Positions 8,477-17,990 of a stretch of 64,000 bases of DNA are shown piece by piece. The DNA lies in NCBI GenBank assembly GCA_004556705.1, contig SFGA01000003.1, positions 1 to 64,000 on the forward strand. Direction: 5' to 3'. Position 1 is the stretch's first letter. Every line of letters begins with the position of its first letter. Under the pieces are notes generated by a model, which saw only the letters and a list, made by a program, of their open reading frames with translations, made no database searches and was not told the DNA's origin. This stretch comes from Ruminococcus sp. (GTDB lineage: Bacteria > Bacillota > Clostridia > Oscillospirales > Acutalibacteraceae). A program made the position numbers and the translations under genes.

Positions 8477-8506
8477 GCGCATCGCAAAAAAGCGGTGCGC
8501 TTTTTT
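8477..8506 (+). terminator. Rho-independent terminator
   Basis: Stem GCGCATCGC / GCGGTGCGC with loop AAAAAA is followed by TTTTTT. It separates the lipoprotein gene from the adhesin gene. Confidence 0.85.
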
Positions 8507-8531
8507 CATTCAGAAAGGGTGAATGTAAAAT

Positions 8532-11500
8532 ATGATTAGAAAAAACTTCAAAAAAGTATTGTCGTTGTTTTTGACAATGACAGTCATTTGCTTAAGCCTG
8601 TTTTCCGTCGGAACGCTTTCTTCTTATGCCGCTGTCGGTGAAAAGGCAGATGTATATATCGTGGAATTCCCCCGCAGCGGCGAGGCGAACCGTTCAGGCT
8701 GGGGTCACGAGGCCTTGCAATATATGAACGGTTGGAATACAGGCGGTGCAACGGATAAGCTTATGCTTCGGGCAATCGGTTCGTATACAGGTCAAATTTG
8801 TTATTGTATTGAACCCGGAACAGGACAGCACACAGGCGATACCTTTACGCAAAAGGACGAAAGCTTTTGGAACAATTTCCCTCCCGAATACAATAAAACC
8901 ATTGATTCGGATAGTATAAAGCTTTTTATCGGCAGAATTATTCAGTACGGATATACGGGAAATGTTTCAACCGAGTGGAGAACACAGAATCCCGAAGGAG
9001 CAAACAACCTTGCCCATGCCATTGCCACACAGCTTTTAATTTGGGAAACGATTGTCGGCGAAAGGAATTATGATTTTCACCATGTGGATACAGGAAACTG
9101 TAACAGAGTAACGGAATTTATACGAGCAAATAACCCTATACGCAGTCAGATCATGGAACACTATGCACGCATTGAAAAGTCTGTGCAGAATCATTCAAAA
9201 GTTCCGAGCTTTTTTACAAGGTCAACTTCCAAAGCGCAAACTGTCGAAATGTCTTGGGACGGTAAACAGTATATCTCTGTGCTTCACGACAGCAATGATG
9301 TCCTGTCAGAGTATTCGTTCAAAGCAGATAATCCCGATGTTTCTCTGCAAGTGAACGGCAATGTGCTGACTGTAACCTCACAGACGGCTCCCGAAAATGT
9401 AATCACTGTTACAGCGGAAAAGAAAAATTCTTCGCGCAAGGGTTTGATTACTTGGACAGACGGCATATATGTGCCCGGCAAAGGCTCACAGGATATGGTG
9501 ACTTATACGCAGTCGGTAAACGATCCTGTAAAAGGCTATTTGAATTTAAAAATATCCTATGGTTCTGCTAAAATTGTGAAAACCTCAGAGGACGGTAAGG
9601 TGGACGGTGTGTCCTTCCGTATTCAGGGCAATGGAATTGATAAGACAGTTAAAACAGTCAACGGTGGTCAAATCCAGATTGATAACCTTATGCCCAGTGT
9701 TTACACTGTTACAGAGCAAACAGAAAACAAATATGAACCACAGGAAATCCGACGTGTAACAGTGGTTTCAGGACAAACGGCTACAGTTAATTTTAACAAT
9801 AAGCTGAAACGAGGCAATCTCACAGTTATCAAGACAAGCGAGGATGGACTGAACGAGGGCGTAAAATTTCACTTGTTCGGAACTTCTTTGTCCGGTCTTG
9901 TCGTAGATGAATATGCTGTTGCAGATAAAAGCGGCAAGGCGTATTTTAAAGATGTTCTGATAGGTTCAGGATATACACTTGAAGAAATCGACACAGCCGT
10001 TCGCTATGTTGTTCCCGAAAAGCAGATGGCAGAAATTGAATGGAATAAGGTAACGAATAAATCTTTTAATAACATCCTTAAAAAATGGCAGCTTACCGTA
10101 ACCAAGAGTGATAAAGAAACCGGAACCGAACAGGGTGATGCGAGCCTTGCGGGAGCTGTTTACGGGATTTACAAAGGCGATCAGTTAATTGACACTTATA
10201 CGACCGATAAAAACGGACAGTTCACTACCAAATATTACGTCTGTGATTCGGATTGGACTTTGCGTGAGCTCACGCCGAGTGAAGGATATCTTGTCAACAC
10301 GGAAATCCTACACATCGGCGCAGAAGCGAAGCTCTACACTGCGGAATACAACAGCACGGCGCTCGACGCTCTTGAAACCGTACAGAAAGGAAAAATCGCT
10401 GTAATTAAGCACTGCGATGACGGCTCGACGCAGATCGAAACGCCCGAAAAAGGCGCTGAATTTGAAGTGTATCTCAAAAAGTCAGGTTCGTATGAGAATG
10501 CAAAGGAATCTGAGCGAGATATTCTCGTCTGCGATGAAAACGGCTTTGCTGAAACAAAACTCCTGCCCTACGGCATTTACACTGTCATGCAGACAAAAGG
10601 CTGGGACGGAAAAGAAATGATGAAGCTGTTCGATGTGTTTATCAGTAAAAACGGCGAAACCTACCGTTATCTCATCAACAACGCAGTCTTTAAATCGCTT
10701 ATTGAAATCGTAAAAAAGGATGCAGAAACAGGTAAAATCATTCCTGCTTCTGGTATTGGTTTTAAGGTAAGGAATACCGATACAGGCGAATATATCGTTC
10801 AGCACATCAATTATCCCACGCCGATAGATATCGACACTTACTACACCGACAGCACAGGTAAACTTATGCTTCCCGAAGCGCTTTCTTACGGCAATTACGA
10901 AATCGTTGAACAGAACACCTGTTACGGATATGTCCTTGACAGTACGCCTGTGCCGTTTAAGGTTGACGGAAGCAAGACCGTTGTAACCGTTGAAAAGCAT
11001 AATATTGCGCAGAAAGGCACAATCACCGTGGCCAAGACCGGTGAGGTGTTCTCGACTGTTTCGCAGACAGACAGATTATGTCAGCCTGTGTATGAGACAA
11101 AAGGCTTACAGGGTGCAGTTTATGAAATCACCGCCGCCGAGGATGTTTACACTTTGGACGGTACGCTCCGCTATGCAAAAGGCGCAGTTGTAGATGAAAT
11201 CACGACAGAAAAAGACGGTAGAGCAACAAGCAAGCCTTTGTATCTCGGAAAATATGAAATCCGTGAAATCAAAGCTCCTTACGGTATGGTATTGAATGGT
11301 GAATCGCAAACCATAGAACTGACCTATGTGGGACAGGAAATAAGCATAACCGAAACTTCTGCTGAGTTTTGCAACGAGCGTCAAAAGGCAGAAATCAGCC
11401 TTGCCAAAGTGTTAGCACAGGATGAGAAATTTGGAATCGGTATGAATAGTGAAATCCTTTCCGTGCAGTTCGGACTCTTTGCAGATGAAGATTTAAAAGC

Positions 11501-12908
11501 CGCAGACGGCTCGGTTATTCCTAAAGACAGTTTATTGGAAATTGTAAGCTGTGATGAAAACGGCAAAGCAGCTTTTAACACGGATATTCCCGTAGGAGCA
11601 AAGCTGTATGTCAAGGAAATCAGTGCAGATATCCACTATCTCCTCTCGGATGAAAAATATCCCGTAATTTTTGAGTATGCGGGACAGGACGTGGCAACCG
11701 TTAATCTCTCTGTAAATAACGGAGAGCTGATTGAAAACAACCTCATCTACGGCACTGTAAAAGGCTTAAAAATTGACCGTGAAACAGACGAAACTATTGC
11801 AGGCGCATTGTTTGGCTTATTCAAAGCGGATGAAACTGAGTTTACGGAAAAAACTGCAATTCTTTTAGCAAAGTCAAATGAAAACGGTATTTTCACTTTT
11901 GAAAATATACCGTTCGGAGAATGGACAATCAAGGAATTACAGCCTGCTGAAAACTATTTGCCGAGTGACAACATTCACCGTATTACAGTAACTGAAAACG
12001 AACAGATTATTGAAATAACCGCAGTTAATGACCGCATTCCCGAAATTAAAACAACTGCAACCGTTGACGGCGAAAAAGAAATCTGTGCAACCGAGGTATT
12101 CACCCTTACCGATACAGTCTCTTACAAGCATCTCATCCCCGGCAAGGAATATGTTCTAAAGGGAATTCTTATAGATAAATCCACGGGCAAACCCCTTGTG
12201 ATTAACGGCAAGAAAATCCATTCCGAAGCATCATTTACTCCCGAAAATCCGTCAGGCGAAGTAACAGTTAAATTTACTTTCGATTCCAAATTCATCAAAC
12301 AGGATACTGATATTGTCATCTTTGAAAATCTTTACCGTGACGGCAAAGAGCTTGCTGTTCATGCAAATATTGAGGACGAAGGACAGACAGTAAAGGTTAA
12401 GGTGCCTAAGATCGGGACAAAAGCAACCGTCAACGGTAAGAAATCAATTACCGCCAAAGGTACGATTACTGTTGAAGATACTGTCTCCTATACAAATCTC
12501 ACTCCCGGCAAGGAGTACACCGTAAAAGGTGTTCTGATGGACAAGACAACGGGTAAGCCATTTACGGTCAACGGAGAGGAAATCCGCAGTTTATATACCT
12601 TTAAGCCCGAAACGGCAGACGGCGAGATAAAGATGACCTTTACTTTCGACGCAAGCGGAATTGTAAAATCAACAGAAATCGTTGTATTTGAATCCGTTTT
12701 CCGTGACGGCGTAGAAATCGCTGTGCATGCAGACATTACGGACGAAGGTCAGACCGTGAAGCTTATCCCTCTTATGCCCGAAAATCCCCAAACAGGTGAT
12801 GACAGTAACCTCGGCTTTTGGTTCGGCTTAGGAGCTGTTGCTTTAGGCGGACTTGTATCAGCCGGAGTCATGGCAATCAAGCATAAAAAGGATGACGAAG
12901 ATGCGTAA
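8532..12908 (+). CDS. Sortase-anchored thioester adhesin with Cna-B/SpaA and VaFE repeats
   Basis: This 1458-residue surface protein has, in order: a signal peptide (1-33); a thioester domain with Cys92 in CYCIEPG and Gln167 in TQLLIW, the pair expected to form the internal reactive thioester; several SpaA/Cna-B repeats (about 340-1180) with the KxxEDG and E-box patterns of isopeptide-locked domains; two VaFE-type repeats (about 1180-1300 and 1305-1415, ending VIFENLYRDG and VVFESVFRDG); a sorting motif NPQTGDD; a membrane helix; and the basic tail KHKKDDEDA. The thioester head probably binds covalently to amines on recipient or host surfaces. Such proteins accompany conjugation genes and may stabilise mating contact. 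The next gene overlaps its stop. Confidence 0.9.
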   Translation: MIRKNFKKVLSLFLTMTVICLSLFSVGTLSSYAAVGEKADVYIVEFPRSGEANRSGWGHEALQYMNGWNTGGATDKLMLRAIGSYTGQICYCIEPGTGQHTGDTFTQKDESFWNNFPPEYNKTIDSDSIKLFIGRIIQYGYTGNVSTEWRTQNPEGANNLAHAIATQLLIWETIVGERNYDFHHVDTGNCNRVTEFIRANNPIRSQIMEHYARIEKSVQNHSKVPSFFTRSTSKAQTVEMSWDGKQYISVLHDSNDVLSEYSFKADNPDVSLQVNGNVLTVTSQTAPENVITVTAEKKNSSRKGLITWTDGIYVPGKGSQDMVTYTQSVNDPVKGYLNLKISYGSAKIVKTSEDGKVDGVSFRIQGNGIDKTVKTVNGGQIQIDNLMPSVYTVTEQTENKYEPQEIRRVTVVSGQTATVNFNNKLKRGNLTVIKTSEDGLNEGVKFHLFGTSLSGLVVDEYAVADKSGKAYFKDVLIGSGYTLEEIDTAVRYVVPEKQMAEIEWNKVTNKSFNNILKKWQLTVTKSDKETGTEQGDASLAGAVYGIYKGDQLIDTYTTDKNGQFTTKYYVCDSDWTLRELTPSEGYLVNTEILHIGAEAKLYTAEYNSTALDALETVQKGKIAVIKHCDDGSTQIETPEKGAEFEVYLKKSGSYENAKESERDILVCDENGFAETKLLPYGIYTVMQTKGWDGKEMMKLFDVFISKNGETYRYLINNAVFKSLIEIVKKDAETGKIIPASGIGFKVRNTDTGEYIVQHINYPTPIDIDTYYTDSTGKLMLPEALSYGNYEIVEQNTCYGYVLDSTPVPFKVDGSKTVVTVEKHNIAQKGTITVAKTGEVFSTVSQTDRLCQPVYETKGLQGAVYEITAAEDVYTLDGTLRYAKGAVVDEITTEKDGRATSKPLYLGKYEIREIKAPYGMVLNGESQTIELTYVGQEISITETSAEFCNERQKAEISLAKVLAQDEKFGIGMNSEILSVQFGLFADEDLKAADGSVIPKDSLLEIVSCDENGKAAFNTDIPVGAKLYVKEISADIHYLLSDEKYPVIFEYAGQDVATVNLSVNNGELIENNLIYGTVKGLKIDRETDETIAGALFGLFKADETEFTEKTAILLAKSNENGIFTFENIPFGEWTIKELQPAENYLPSDNIHRITVTENEQIIEITAVNDRIPEIKTTATVDGEKEICATEVFTLTDTVSYKHLIPGKEYVLKGILIDKSTGKPLVINGKKIHSEASFTPENPSGEVTVKFTFDSKFIKQDTDIVIFENLYRDGKELAVHANIEDEGQTVKVKVPKIGTKATVNGKKSITAKGTITVEDTVSYTNLTPGKEYTVKGVLMDKTTGKPFTVNGEEIRSLYTFKPETADGEIKMTFTFDASGIVKSTEIVVFESVFRDGVEIAVHADITDEGQTVKLIPLMPENPQTGDDSNLGFWFGLGAVALGGLVSAGVMAIKHKKDDEDA

Positions 12909-13239
12909 AGTATATATCTGCGCTCCTCTCGGCGGTAATATACAAAAGAATCTAAAAAAAGTTAAGCAATATGCAAGATTTGCACTGCTGTGCGGTACGG
13001 CGCCTGTCGTGCCGCATTTTTATGCTCTCTGCCTTAATGACAACCTCCCGAAAGAACGTGAAATTGGTATGTCTGCAGGGCTCAGTCTTTTATGGCTCTG
13101 TGACGAAATGTGGATATTCGGCGGAAAGGAAACCGAAGGGATGAGAGCTGAAATACAGTTTTGCAAAAATCTTAATGTCCGTATCCGCAGGATTCAGGAC
13201 AGTGAAATAACGAAAAAGATCGGAGGAAATATTCTTTGA
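12901..13239 (+). CDS. DUF4406-like nucleoside-deoxyribosyltransferase-fold protein
   Basis: The protein has 112 residues from the ATG at 12901, which overlaps the adhesin stop. MRKVYICAPLGG at the start, PVVPHFYALCLNDNLPKERE in the middle, and SLLWLCDEMWIFGGKETEGMRAEIQFCKNLN near the end follow the fold of DUF4406/nucleoside 2-deoxyribosyltransferase-like proteins, which use a Glu in the EGM-type loop to act on nucleotides or bases. Substrate is unknown. The next gene starts on its stop codon (TTGA), so translation is coupled. Confidence 0.75.
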   Translation: MRKVYICAPLGGNIQKNLKKVKQYARFALLCGTAPVVPHFYALCLNDNLPKEREIGMSAGLSLLWLCDEMWIFGGKETEGMRAEIQFCKNLNVRIRRIQDSEITKKIGGNIL

Positions 13240-13571
13240 ACAATAAAAAATTATTCAGAGTTCTGCTCTGTGTATTAGTTGTAACAATTACTACGGCCTG
13301 CCTTTCAATTACCGTCTTTGCTGCGGGCGATGTTGCAAGCGCTATTGAAGGTACGTGGAACGCAGCGCAGGCTCAAATCAAAACAGTTGTAAACAATGTT
13401 GTGTTTCCCGTAGTAGATATGATTCTGGCAATCTTGTTTTTTGTAAAGGTCGGCACTTCATATTTTGAGTATCGCAAGCACGGGCAGTTCGAAATTACCG
13501 CCCCGGCGATACTATTTGCCTGCCTTATCTTCACGCTGACAGCGCCGCTGTATATCTGGTCAATTCTCTAA
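13236..13571 (+). CDS. VirB2-like pilin or channel subunit (DUF3852-type)
   Basis: This 111-residue protein starts at TTG 13236 behind GGAGG. It has a signal sequence (to about residue 30, FAAGD), a short amphipathic stretch, and two membrane helices (about 50-70 and 88-108) separated by a basic loop YFEYRKHGQFE. This is the layout of small VirB2/TrbC-like proteins that open the type IV secretion operon in Gram-positive ICEs. It probably lines or primes the mating channel. A bidirectional terminator follows at once, which is unusual inside this operon. Confidence 0.75.
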   Translation: MNNKKLFRVLLCVLVVTITTACLSITVFAAGDVASAIEGTWNAAQAQIKTVVNNVVFPVVDMILAILFFVKVGTSYFEYRKHGQFEITAPAILFACLIFTLTAPLYIWSIL

Positions 13572-13577
13572 TATGTT

Positions 13578-13610
13578 AAAGAGTCATCAGCATAAAGCCG
13601 ATGACTCTTT
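13578..13610. terminator. Bidirectional terminator
   Basis: Stem AAAGAGTCATC / GATGACTCTTT carries A on one side and T on the other, so it can stop transcription both from the VirB2-like gene and from the convergent gene at 13622-14260. Confidence 0.8.
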
Positions 13611-13621
13611 GATTAATATAA

Positions 13622-14260
13622 TTATGCTTTACTTTGAGGGATAGAATTCTTTTTTAGTGTTTCAACAAGCAATATAATATCTACTGATAAATCAGTATAA
13701 ATCTTTGGATATTTTTCAGAAAAGCTCTTTTCTAATTTATATTTTTCTGGCATTACAGTAATATTTTTTATATTTCCATTTGGAGTAAGAGCACAATATA
13801 GTTGGATTAATTGTAGAATCATATCTTGTATTTCACTATGTACCAAATCTAATTCTTCATAAATTTTATAAATTAGTTTTTCTGAATTAGAATCCTTAAT
13901 TGAATATGTCAAAAGTTTGATATTCGTAGATAATGTTTGAATTTCGTCTGTTATTGAAAGAAGTTGTTTTTGAATACTTGTAAATTCAGATTTCGAAATC
14001 TCTATAGGTGTTATTTCATTAATAATAGTATTCAAATAATTTGGATCGGTTTTTGTCAAGAGAACAGATGCCTTTTCAATAATCTGATCCGATATTTTTT
14101 CTTTTTGGGTAAACCGCATATTATCAATATTATTACTATATGAGGTTTTAGTTGCCTTATGAGAAGAATATGCAGATGTAATCAATGCTATAATTGCGAC
14201 AACAGCCGTAATAGCACTTGGAATAATAGCTTTTAATAATTCGAATGTTGATTCATCCAT
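13622..14260 (-). CDS. Hypothetical single-pass membrane protein inserted in the transfer operon
   Basis: This 212-residue protein is not recognised. One membrane helix is at about residues 11-31 (IIPSAITAVVAIIALITSAYS), followed by a long helical, probably coiled-coil cytoplasmic part with many Ile/Leu/Lys/Glu residues. It lies on the minus strand inside an otherwise plus-strand type IV secretion operon, is distinctly more AT-rich than its neighbours, and is bounded by a terminator. These features point to a later insertion into the ICE as cargo. Single-helix plus coiled-coil proteins of this kind occur in entry-exclusion and abortive-infection genes; that link is speculative. Confidence 0.65.
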   Translation of the reverse strand: MDESTFELLKAIIPSAITAVVAIIALITSAYSSHKATKTSYSNNIDNMRFTQKEKISDQIIEKASVLLTKTDPNYLNTIINEITPIEISKSEFTSIQKQLLSITDEIQTLSTNIKLLTYSIKDSNSEKLIYKIYEELDLVHSEIQDMILQLIQLYCALTPNGNIKNITVMPEKYKLEKSFSEKYPKIYTDLSVDIILLVETLKKNSIPQSKA

Positions 14261-14334
14261 TTTTTTGCCCCCTCATTTTGTGAATCATTTATATTATATA
14301 AAATTTCTGAAAAAAATCAATGGAGGTGAATCAC

Positions 14335-15270
14335 TTGTTTGATTGGTTAGGCGATATTATCTCAGGTATTGGTGATTCTATCGGCAATGTCTTTGAAACG
14401 CTCGGGCAGCAGATATCTAATGTAATTTGGAATACAATGCTCCAGTGGTTTTACGAAACCATATACGGTGCGGTTGCGGACTTTTTCACGATGATGGGAA
14501 ATATGGGCGCAGATATCTTTGACCTTGATTGGGTAAAGGCAACGATAAAATTATTTACGCTGTTCGGTTGGGCGCTTTTTGTTGCAGGTGTTGTCGTTGC
14601 CGTATTTGATGTGGCGATTGAATATCAGTGCGGCAGAGCAAACATCAAAACAACCGCAATTAATATTTTAAAAGGCTTTTTTGCCTGTTCGCTTATTGGG
14701 ATTGTGCCTGTAGAGCTGTATAAGTTCTGCATCAGTCTGCAAAATACCTTTTCGCAGGATTTATCCCGAATTTTTGCAGGAACGCAGTCGCTGGATCTGG
14801 CAAGTCAAAGCATGAGTGTTCTTCAAGGCAGCTTTGAAGTATCAACACAGGTGAGTTTTAATCTGTTTAATTTGCTTGCTCTCATAGCGTTTGCTTACTG
14901 CGTTATAAAGATATTCTTTGCGAATATAAAGCGAGGGGGAATACTGCTGATTCAAATGGCTGTGGGCAGTCTGTATATGTTCTCTGTTCCGAGAGGATAT
15001 GCGGACGGATTTAACCAATGGTGTAAGCAGATTGCCGCCTTGTGTTTAACTGCTTTTATGCAAACAACGCTATTGTTTCTCGGTCTGCTTACCTTTCCCA
15101 CAAATATGCTACTTGGTTTGGGAATTATGCTTGCGGCCAACGAAGTGCCGAGAATTGCACAGCAGTTCGGACTCGACTCAAGCGTAAAGGTAAATATGAT
15201 GAGCGTTGTTCATGCAACAACCACAGCAGTAAATCTTACTCGTTCCGTAGCAAGAGCGACAGGAAAATGA
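14335..15270 (+). CDS. TrbL/VirB6-like polytopic mating-channel protein
   Basis: The start is TTG 14335, 6 bases after GGAGGTG; the ATG at 14320 overlaps that ribosome site and is less likely. The product, about 311 residues, has an amphipathic N-terminus (FDWLGDIISGIGDSIGNVFETLG) and then five to six hydrophobic segments, ending VNLTRSVARATGK. Size and layout match the CD0411/TrbL-type inner-membrane channel components of Tn916- and Tn1549-like ICEs. It is followed 16 bases later by PrgI. Confidence 0.85.
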   Translation: MFDWLGDIISGIGDSIGNVFETLGQQISNVIWNTMLQWFYETIYGAVADFFTMMGNMGADIFDLDWVKATIKLFTLFGWALFVAGVVVAVFDVAIEYQCGRANIKTTAINILKGFFACSLIGIVPVELYKFCISLQNTFSQDLSRIFAGTQSLDLASQSMSVLQGSFEVSTQVSFNLFNLLALIAFAYCVIKIFFANIKRGGILLIQMAVGSLYMFSVPRGYADGFNQWCKQIAALCLTAFMQTTLLFLGLLTFPTNMLLGLGIMLAANEVPRIAQQFGLDSSVKVNMMSVVHATTTAVNLTRSVARATGK

Positions 15271-15286
15271 TGGAGGTAATATAAAC

Positions 15287-15547
15287 ATGACACAATATTT
15301 ATACCCTCAAAATTTAAGAGCCACAGCAAACCTGTGGCTTTGGAGTTTAAAGGATTTTTGCATATTGGGAATTGCCGCACTGCTGTCTATCATTATTTTA
15401 GTACAGGCAAGAATTGTAATCCCCGTTGCCGTGACTTTGTGTTACGGCTTTTTAACTATCCGTATGGATGAAACAACGGTGCTGGACTTTATCAAATATG
15501 CAGTAAGATATTTTATCATTACACAGCAAGAATTCTACTGGAGGTGA
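15287..15547 (+). CDS. PrgI-family (VirB3-like) conjugation protein
   Basis: This 86-residue protein has two closely spaced membrane helices (about 22-42 and 43-60) after a short soluble start TQYLYPQNLRATANLWLWSLKDF and ends in a basic region. PrgI proteins are the VirB3 counterpart that docks the VirB4 ATPase to the channel, and this one directly precedes VirB4 genes. The ribosome site is GGAGG, 11 bases ahead. Confidence 0.85.
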   Translation: MTQYLYPQNLRATANLWLWSLKDFCILGIAALLSIIILVQARIVIPVAVTLCYGFLTIRMDETTVLDFIKYAVRYFIITQQEFYWR

Positions 15548-15555
15548 GCAGGCTA

Positions 15556-16164
15556 ATGATAAAAAAAGAAAAACAGCAGAAAAAGAAAAAAGGACGCTCG
15601 GTGCAGGATTTAATTGGCGTCAAAACATTTACGAAGTACGGGCTCGCCACAAATAAGGGCGAGCTTTTGTTTTACCTCGCAGCTCCCACAAATATATCCG
15701 TGCTGTCTCATACGAATGTCGAGATTAAAATAAGACATCTAATGATGGTTTTATCCTCAATTCCTGATATTGAAATCACCTGTACCGATTCAAGTGAGTG
15801 CTTTGATGATAACAAGTCATATTTGCAGGAAAGATTATCAAAAGAACACAATCCTAAAGTCAGAAAGATTATTAAAAAGGATATAGATTTCCTTGACAAT
15901 ATTCAAATGGAAATGGCAACGGCAAGGCAGTTTTTGTTTGTCGCAAGGCTTAAAAACACAAAGGATAAACAGACTTTTGATACGGCAAACCGCATAGAAA
16001 AAGTCATATCCGAGCAAGGCTTTGAAACGCACCGAATGAAGAAAAATGAAATCAAGCGTTTCCTCGCCTTGTACTTTGAAGCGAGTATGAACGGTGAACA
16101 AATGCCCGACTCGGACGGCGAACAGTTTTTTGATTTTGACAAGGACGGTGAAAATGAATGTTAA
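15556..16164 (+). CDS. VirB4-associated conjugation protein (N-terminal VirB4-like)
   Basis: The protein has 202 residues from the ATG at 15556, chosen because GAGGTG lies 9 bases ahead; the GTG at 15544 falls inside that site. A lysine-rich start (KKEKQQKKKKGR) is followed by VQDLIGVKTFTKYGLATNKGELLFYLAAPTNISVL, the start of VirB4/TraE-like N-domains. In these ICEs this piece is a separate gene ahead of the ATPase. The stop overlaps the VirB4 start by 7 bases. It probably stays complexed with VirB4 at the membrane. Confidence 0.75.
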   Translation: MIKKEKQQKKKKGRSVQDLIGVKTFTKYGLATNKGELLFYLAAPTNISVLSHTNVEIKIRHLMMVLSSIPDIEITCTDSSECFDDNKSYLQERLSKEHNPKVRKIIKKDIDFLDNIQMEMATARQFLFVARLKNTKDKQTFDTANRIEKVISEQGFETHRMKKNEIKRFLALYFEASMNGEQMPDSDGEQFFDFDKDGENEC

Positions 16165-17990
16165 AGAAAAAAGCTAAAGAATTAACACCCGAACAGATTG
16201 AAGAAATCCGCACAAAAGACTTCTTTGATATGATTCTGCCCGGCACGGTCAAATTTTTTTCAGACCATTATGTTGTCGGTGACAGTTACCGATGTGTTTG
16301 GGCTGTCCGTGAATATCCGCCGACAACCGAAGAACAGGCAATTCTTTCTCAGCTCGGCGACAGAAGCGGTGTTACGCTTCGCATTTACCACAGACTTGTA
16401 GAAGCCGGGGAACAGCGTAAAATCATTCAAAATGCAACACGCCGAAACAAGCTGAAATCGGGCGGTAATGATGTAAATGAAACCATTGAAGCCGAGGGCA
16501 ATTTGCAGGATGTTGTTGAACTGCTCGCTAATCTCAGAAAGAATAAAGAACCTCTGCTTCACTGCTCCGTATTTATTGAATTAAAGGCAAAAAGTATGGA
16601 CGCACTGAAAGAATTGCAGAGCGAAATTGCAATGGAGCTTACTCGCTCCAAAATTTCGGTTGACAGACTGACACTCCGTCAGAAAGAGGGTTTTCTCTCC
16701 GTTCTGCCCGTGGGCGCGAATCAGTTCGGTGCGCAGTATGAACGAGTATTGCCTGCAAGTTCCGTTGCCAATCTGTATCCCTTTAACTTTTCGGGCAAGA
16801 CCGATCCTCAAGGGGTGTATATCGGCAGAGATAAATTCGGCACGAATATCCTTGTAGATTTTGACCGCAGAGCTGAGGACAAAACAACATCCAATATCCT
16901 CATTCTCGGTAACAGCGGTCAAGGAAAAAGCTATCTGTTAAAGTTGATTCTCACAAATATAAGAGAATCAGGTAAAAGCATAATATGCCTTGATCCCGAA
17001 AGTGAGTATGAAGAACTTTGTTCAGCGCTCGGCGGTTGCTATATCGACTTCATGTCAGGTGAGTACACCATCAATCCGCTTGAACCAAAGGCATGGAATG
17101 ACAGTGCAGACGATGTAGATCTTGATGCGCCTATGGCATTCAGAAAAGTAACAAGGCTTTCACAGCACATCGCTTTTCTCAAAGATTTCTTTCGCAGTTA
17201 CAAGGACTTTTCCGATACACAGATTGATACGATTGAAATCCTACTCTCCAAGCTGTATGCCCGATTTGGAATTACGGACAGCACGGACTACAGCAAAATG
17301 AAGTCGACAGATTATCCGATTATGGAAGATTTCTACAAGCTGTGTGAAGAAGAATTTATGAGTTACGACAGTAATAGAAAATATCTCTATACCGAAGAAA
17401 CACTTCAAGAAGTATGCCTCGGCATTCATTCAATGTGCGTAGGTGCGGAAAGCAAGTATTTCAATGGCCATACAAACATCACCGATGATGCATTTCTTGT
17501 ATTCGGTGTAAAAGGCTTATTGGATACCAACAAGCGATTAAAAGACGCTATGTTGTTCAATATTCTCTCCTTCATGAGCAACCAACTTCTCGGCAAAGGA
17601 AATACGACGGCATCAATAGATGAACTTTATTTGTTCCTTACAAATATGACGGCAATCGAATATATCCGTAACGCTATGAAGCGTGTGCGTAAAAAAGATT
17701 CCTCGATCATTCTTGCAAGTCAGAATATGGAGGATTTTTTAATACCTTCTATCCGCGAGTTTACAAAGCCGTTATTTTCAATTCCGACGCATCAGTTTTT
17801 ATTCAATGCAGGACAAATAAATCCGAAAGAATATATGGACGCTTTACAGGTTGAACCGAGCGAATTTGAACTGATTAAATATCCCGAACGCGGTACTTGC
17901 CTGTACCGATGCGGAAACGAACGTTATCTGCTTCAAGTCATTGCTCCCGATTACAAATCCGCATTGTTCGGAAAAGCAGGTGGTCGTTAA
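16158..17990 (+). CDS. VirB4-like conjugation ATPase
   Basis: This 610-residue protein is the motor that energises assembly of the type IV secretion channel at the inner membrane face. Walker A GNSGQGKS is at residues 251-258 and Walker B IDELYLFL near 486. SQNMEDF and the C-terminal lid ELIKYPERGTCLYRCG are in the expected places. The N-domain (1-230) carries the VirB4 pattern (DMILPGTVKFFSDHYVVGDSYRCVWAVREYP). The gene overlaps the preceding N-domain gene and the hydrolase gene, so all three are coupled. Confidence 0.93.
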   Translation: MLKKKAKELTPEQIEEIRTKDFFDMILPGTVKFFSDHYVVGDSYRCVWAVREYPPTTEEQAILSQLGDRSGVTLRIYHRLVEAGEQRKIIQNATRRNKLKSGGNDVNETIEAEGNLQDVVELLANLRKNKEPLLHCSVFIELKAKSMDALKELQSEIAMELTRSKISVDRLTLRQKEGFLSVLPVGANQFGAQYERVLPASSVANLYPFNFSGKTDPQGVYIGRDKFGTNILVDFDRRAEDKTTSNILILGNSGQGKSYLLKLILTNIRESGKSIICLDPESEYEELCSALGGCYIDFMSGEYTINPLEPKAWNDSADDVDLDAPMAFRKVTRLSQHIAFLKDFFRSYKDFSDTQIDTIEILLSKLYARFGITDSTDYSKMKSTDYPIMEDFYKLCEEEFMSYDSNRKYLYTEETLQEVCLGIHSMCVGAESKYFNGHTNITDDAFLVFGVKGLLDTNKRLKDAMLFNILSFMSNQLLGKGNTTASIDELYLFLTNMTAIEYIRNAMKRVRKKDSSIILASQNMEDFLIPSIREFTKPLFSIPTHQFLFNAGQINPKEYMDALQVEPSEFELIKYPERGTCLYRCGNERYLLQVIAPDYKSALFGKAGGR

